From a bacterium (GTDB lineage Bacteria; Oederibacteriota; JAAXVQ01; JAUVAV01), in the NCBI GenBank assembly GCA_021108215.1, contig JAIORK010000026.1, forward strand, positions 103,397-167,396: a stretch of DNA of 64,000 nucleotides. The letters run 5' to 3'. This document shows, one piece after another, positions 63,886 to 64,000 of the stretch (position 1 is the stretch's first letter; each line of letters opens with the position of its first letter). The notes beneath the pieces were generated by a model. That model was not told the DNA's origin. It ran no database searches and worked only from the letters and a program-made list of their open reading frames with translations. A program made the position numbers and the translations under genes.

Positions 63886-64000
63886 ACATGTCCTGTTTTG
63901 GTTTTAACATTTTATAGATTTAAACTTCCCCTGATTTAGTGGACCGGAGTATTTCAGCGAGTTTGACCTCAAGCCGCATGTAAAGCTACTTTCGTGATGC

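Noticed and set aside
63487..63939. 150-residue plus-strand open frame taken as an intact gene
   Set aside because: It mixes a transposase fragment with out-of-frame sequence; the true transposase terminus is in another frame, so it is a relic.

Overview
The window reads as a chromosomal segment of a Gram-negative-type (diderm) bacterium. It encodes a secretin (PilQ), the PilMNOP inner-membrane pilus complex, a LolA-fold periplasmic protein, several outer-membrane beta-barrels ending in an aromatic residue, and many lipoproteins with clear lipoboxes. Base composition is moderate in the housekeeping core and visibly AT-rich near the right end. No rRNA or tRNA gene was seen, so the phylum cannot be fixed. 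The mix of DUF4912 plus GH57, CheA plus CheC, a long FtsA-like protein, 'YQG'-domain secreted proteins and dispersed palindromic repeats is what I would expect of an uncultivated candidate phylum, but that is an impression and not a demonstration.

Nearly every gene lies on the minus strand, so transcription runs from high to low coordinates. Right end (56.6-64 kb): a degraded IS3-type transposase, a lipoprotein, two secreted surface-type proteins, two AT-rich polytopic GT-C-like membrane proteins and a family 2 glycosyltransferase. Then follows a housekeeping run: glmM-pdxJ-glmS-yjbQ, a secreted glycosidase-like protein, lepA, lepB, hemW and an HU gene (45-56 kb). Next come DUF4912 plus a GH57 alpha-glucan enzyme, hrcA-grpE-dnaK-dnaJ, and a TolB-like propeller lipoprotein (36-45 kb). 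At 23-36 kb lies rsmE-aroE, then pilT, a pilin, pilMNOPQ and aroC-aroK-ptb-rlmI. At 16-23 kb is a tightly overlapping unit cheA-cheC-ftsA-like-dprA-barrel.

The most distinctive region is 5.7-13.8 kb. A TetR regulator, preceded by a strong promoter and a near-ideal palindromic operator, heads seven co-oriented genes: tetR, a small secreted three-cysteine protein, a NapH-like membrane 4Fe-4S protein, an outer-membrane barrel, an RND/MMPL transporter, a LolA-like protein and a DUF1302-like barrel. It looks like a coupled export and redox system whose substrate is unknown. Left of it are a patatin/Omp85 autotransporter-like protein, a lipoprotein, and secreted proteins that share domains with those at the right end.

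Several repeat families punctuate the intergenic DNA. One of them appears to have entered the 5' end of pilQ.
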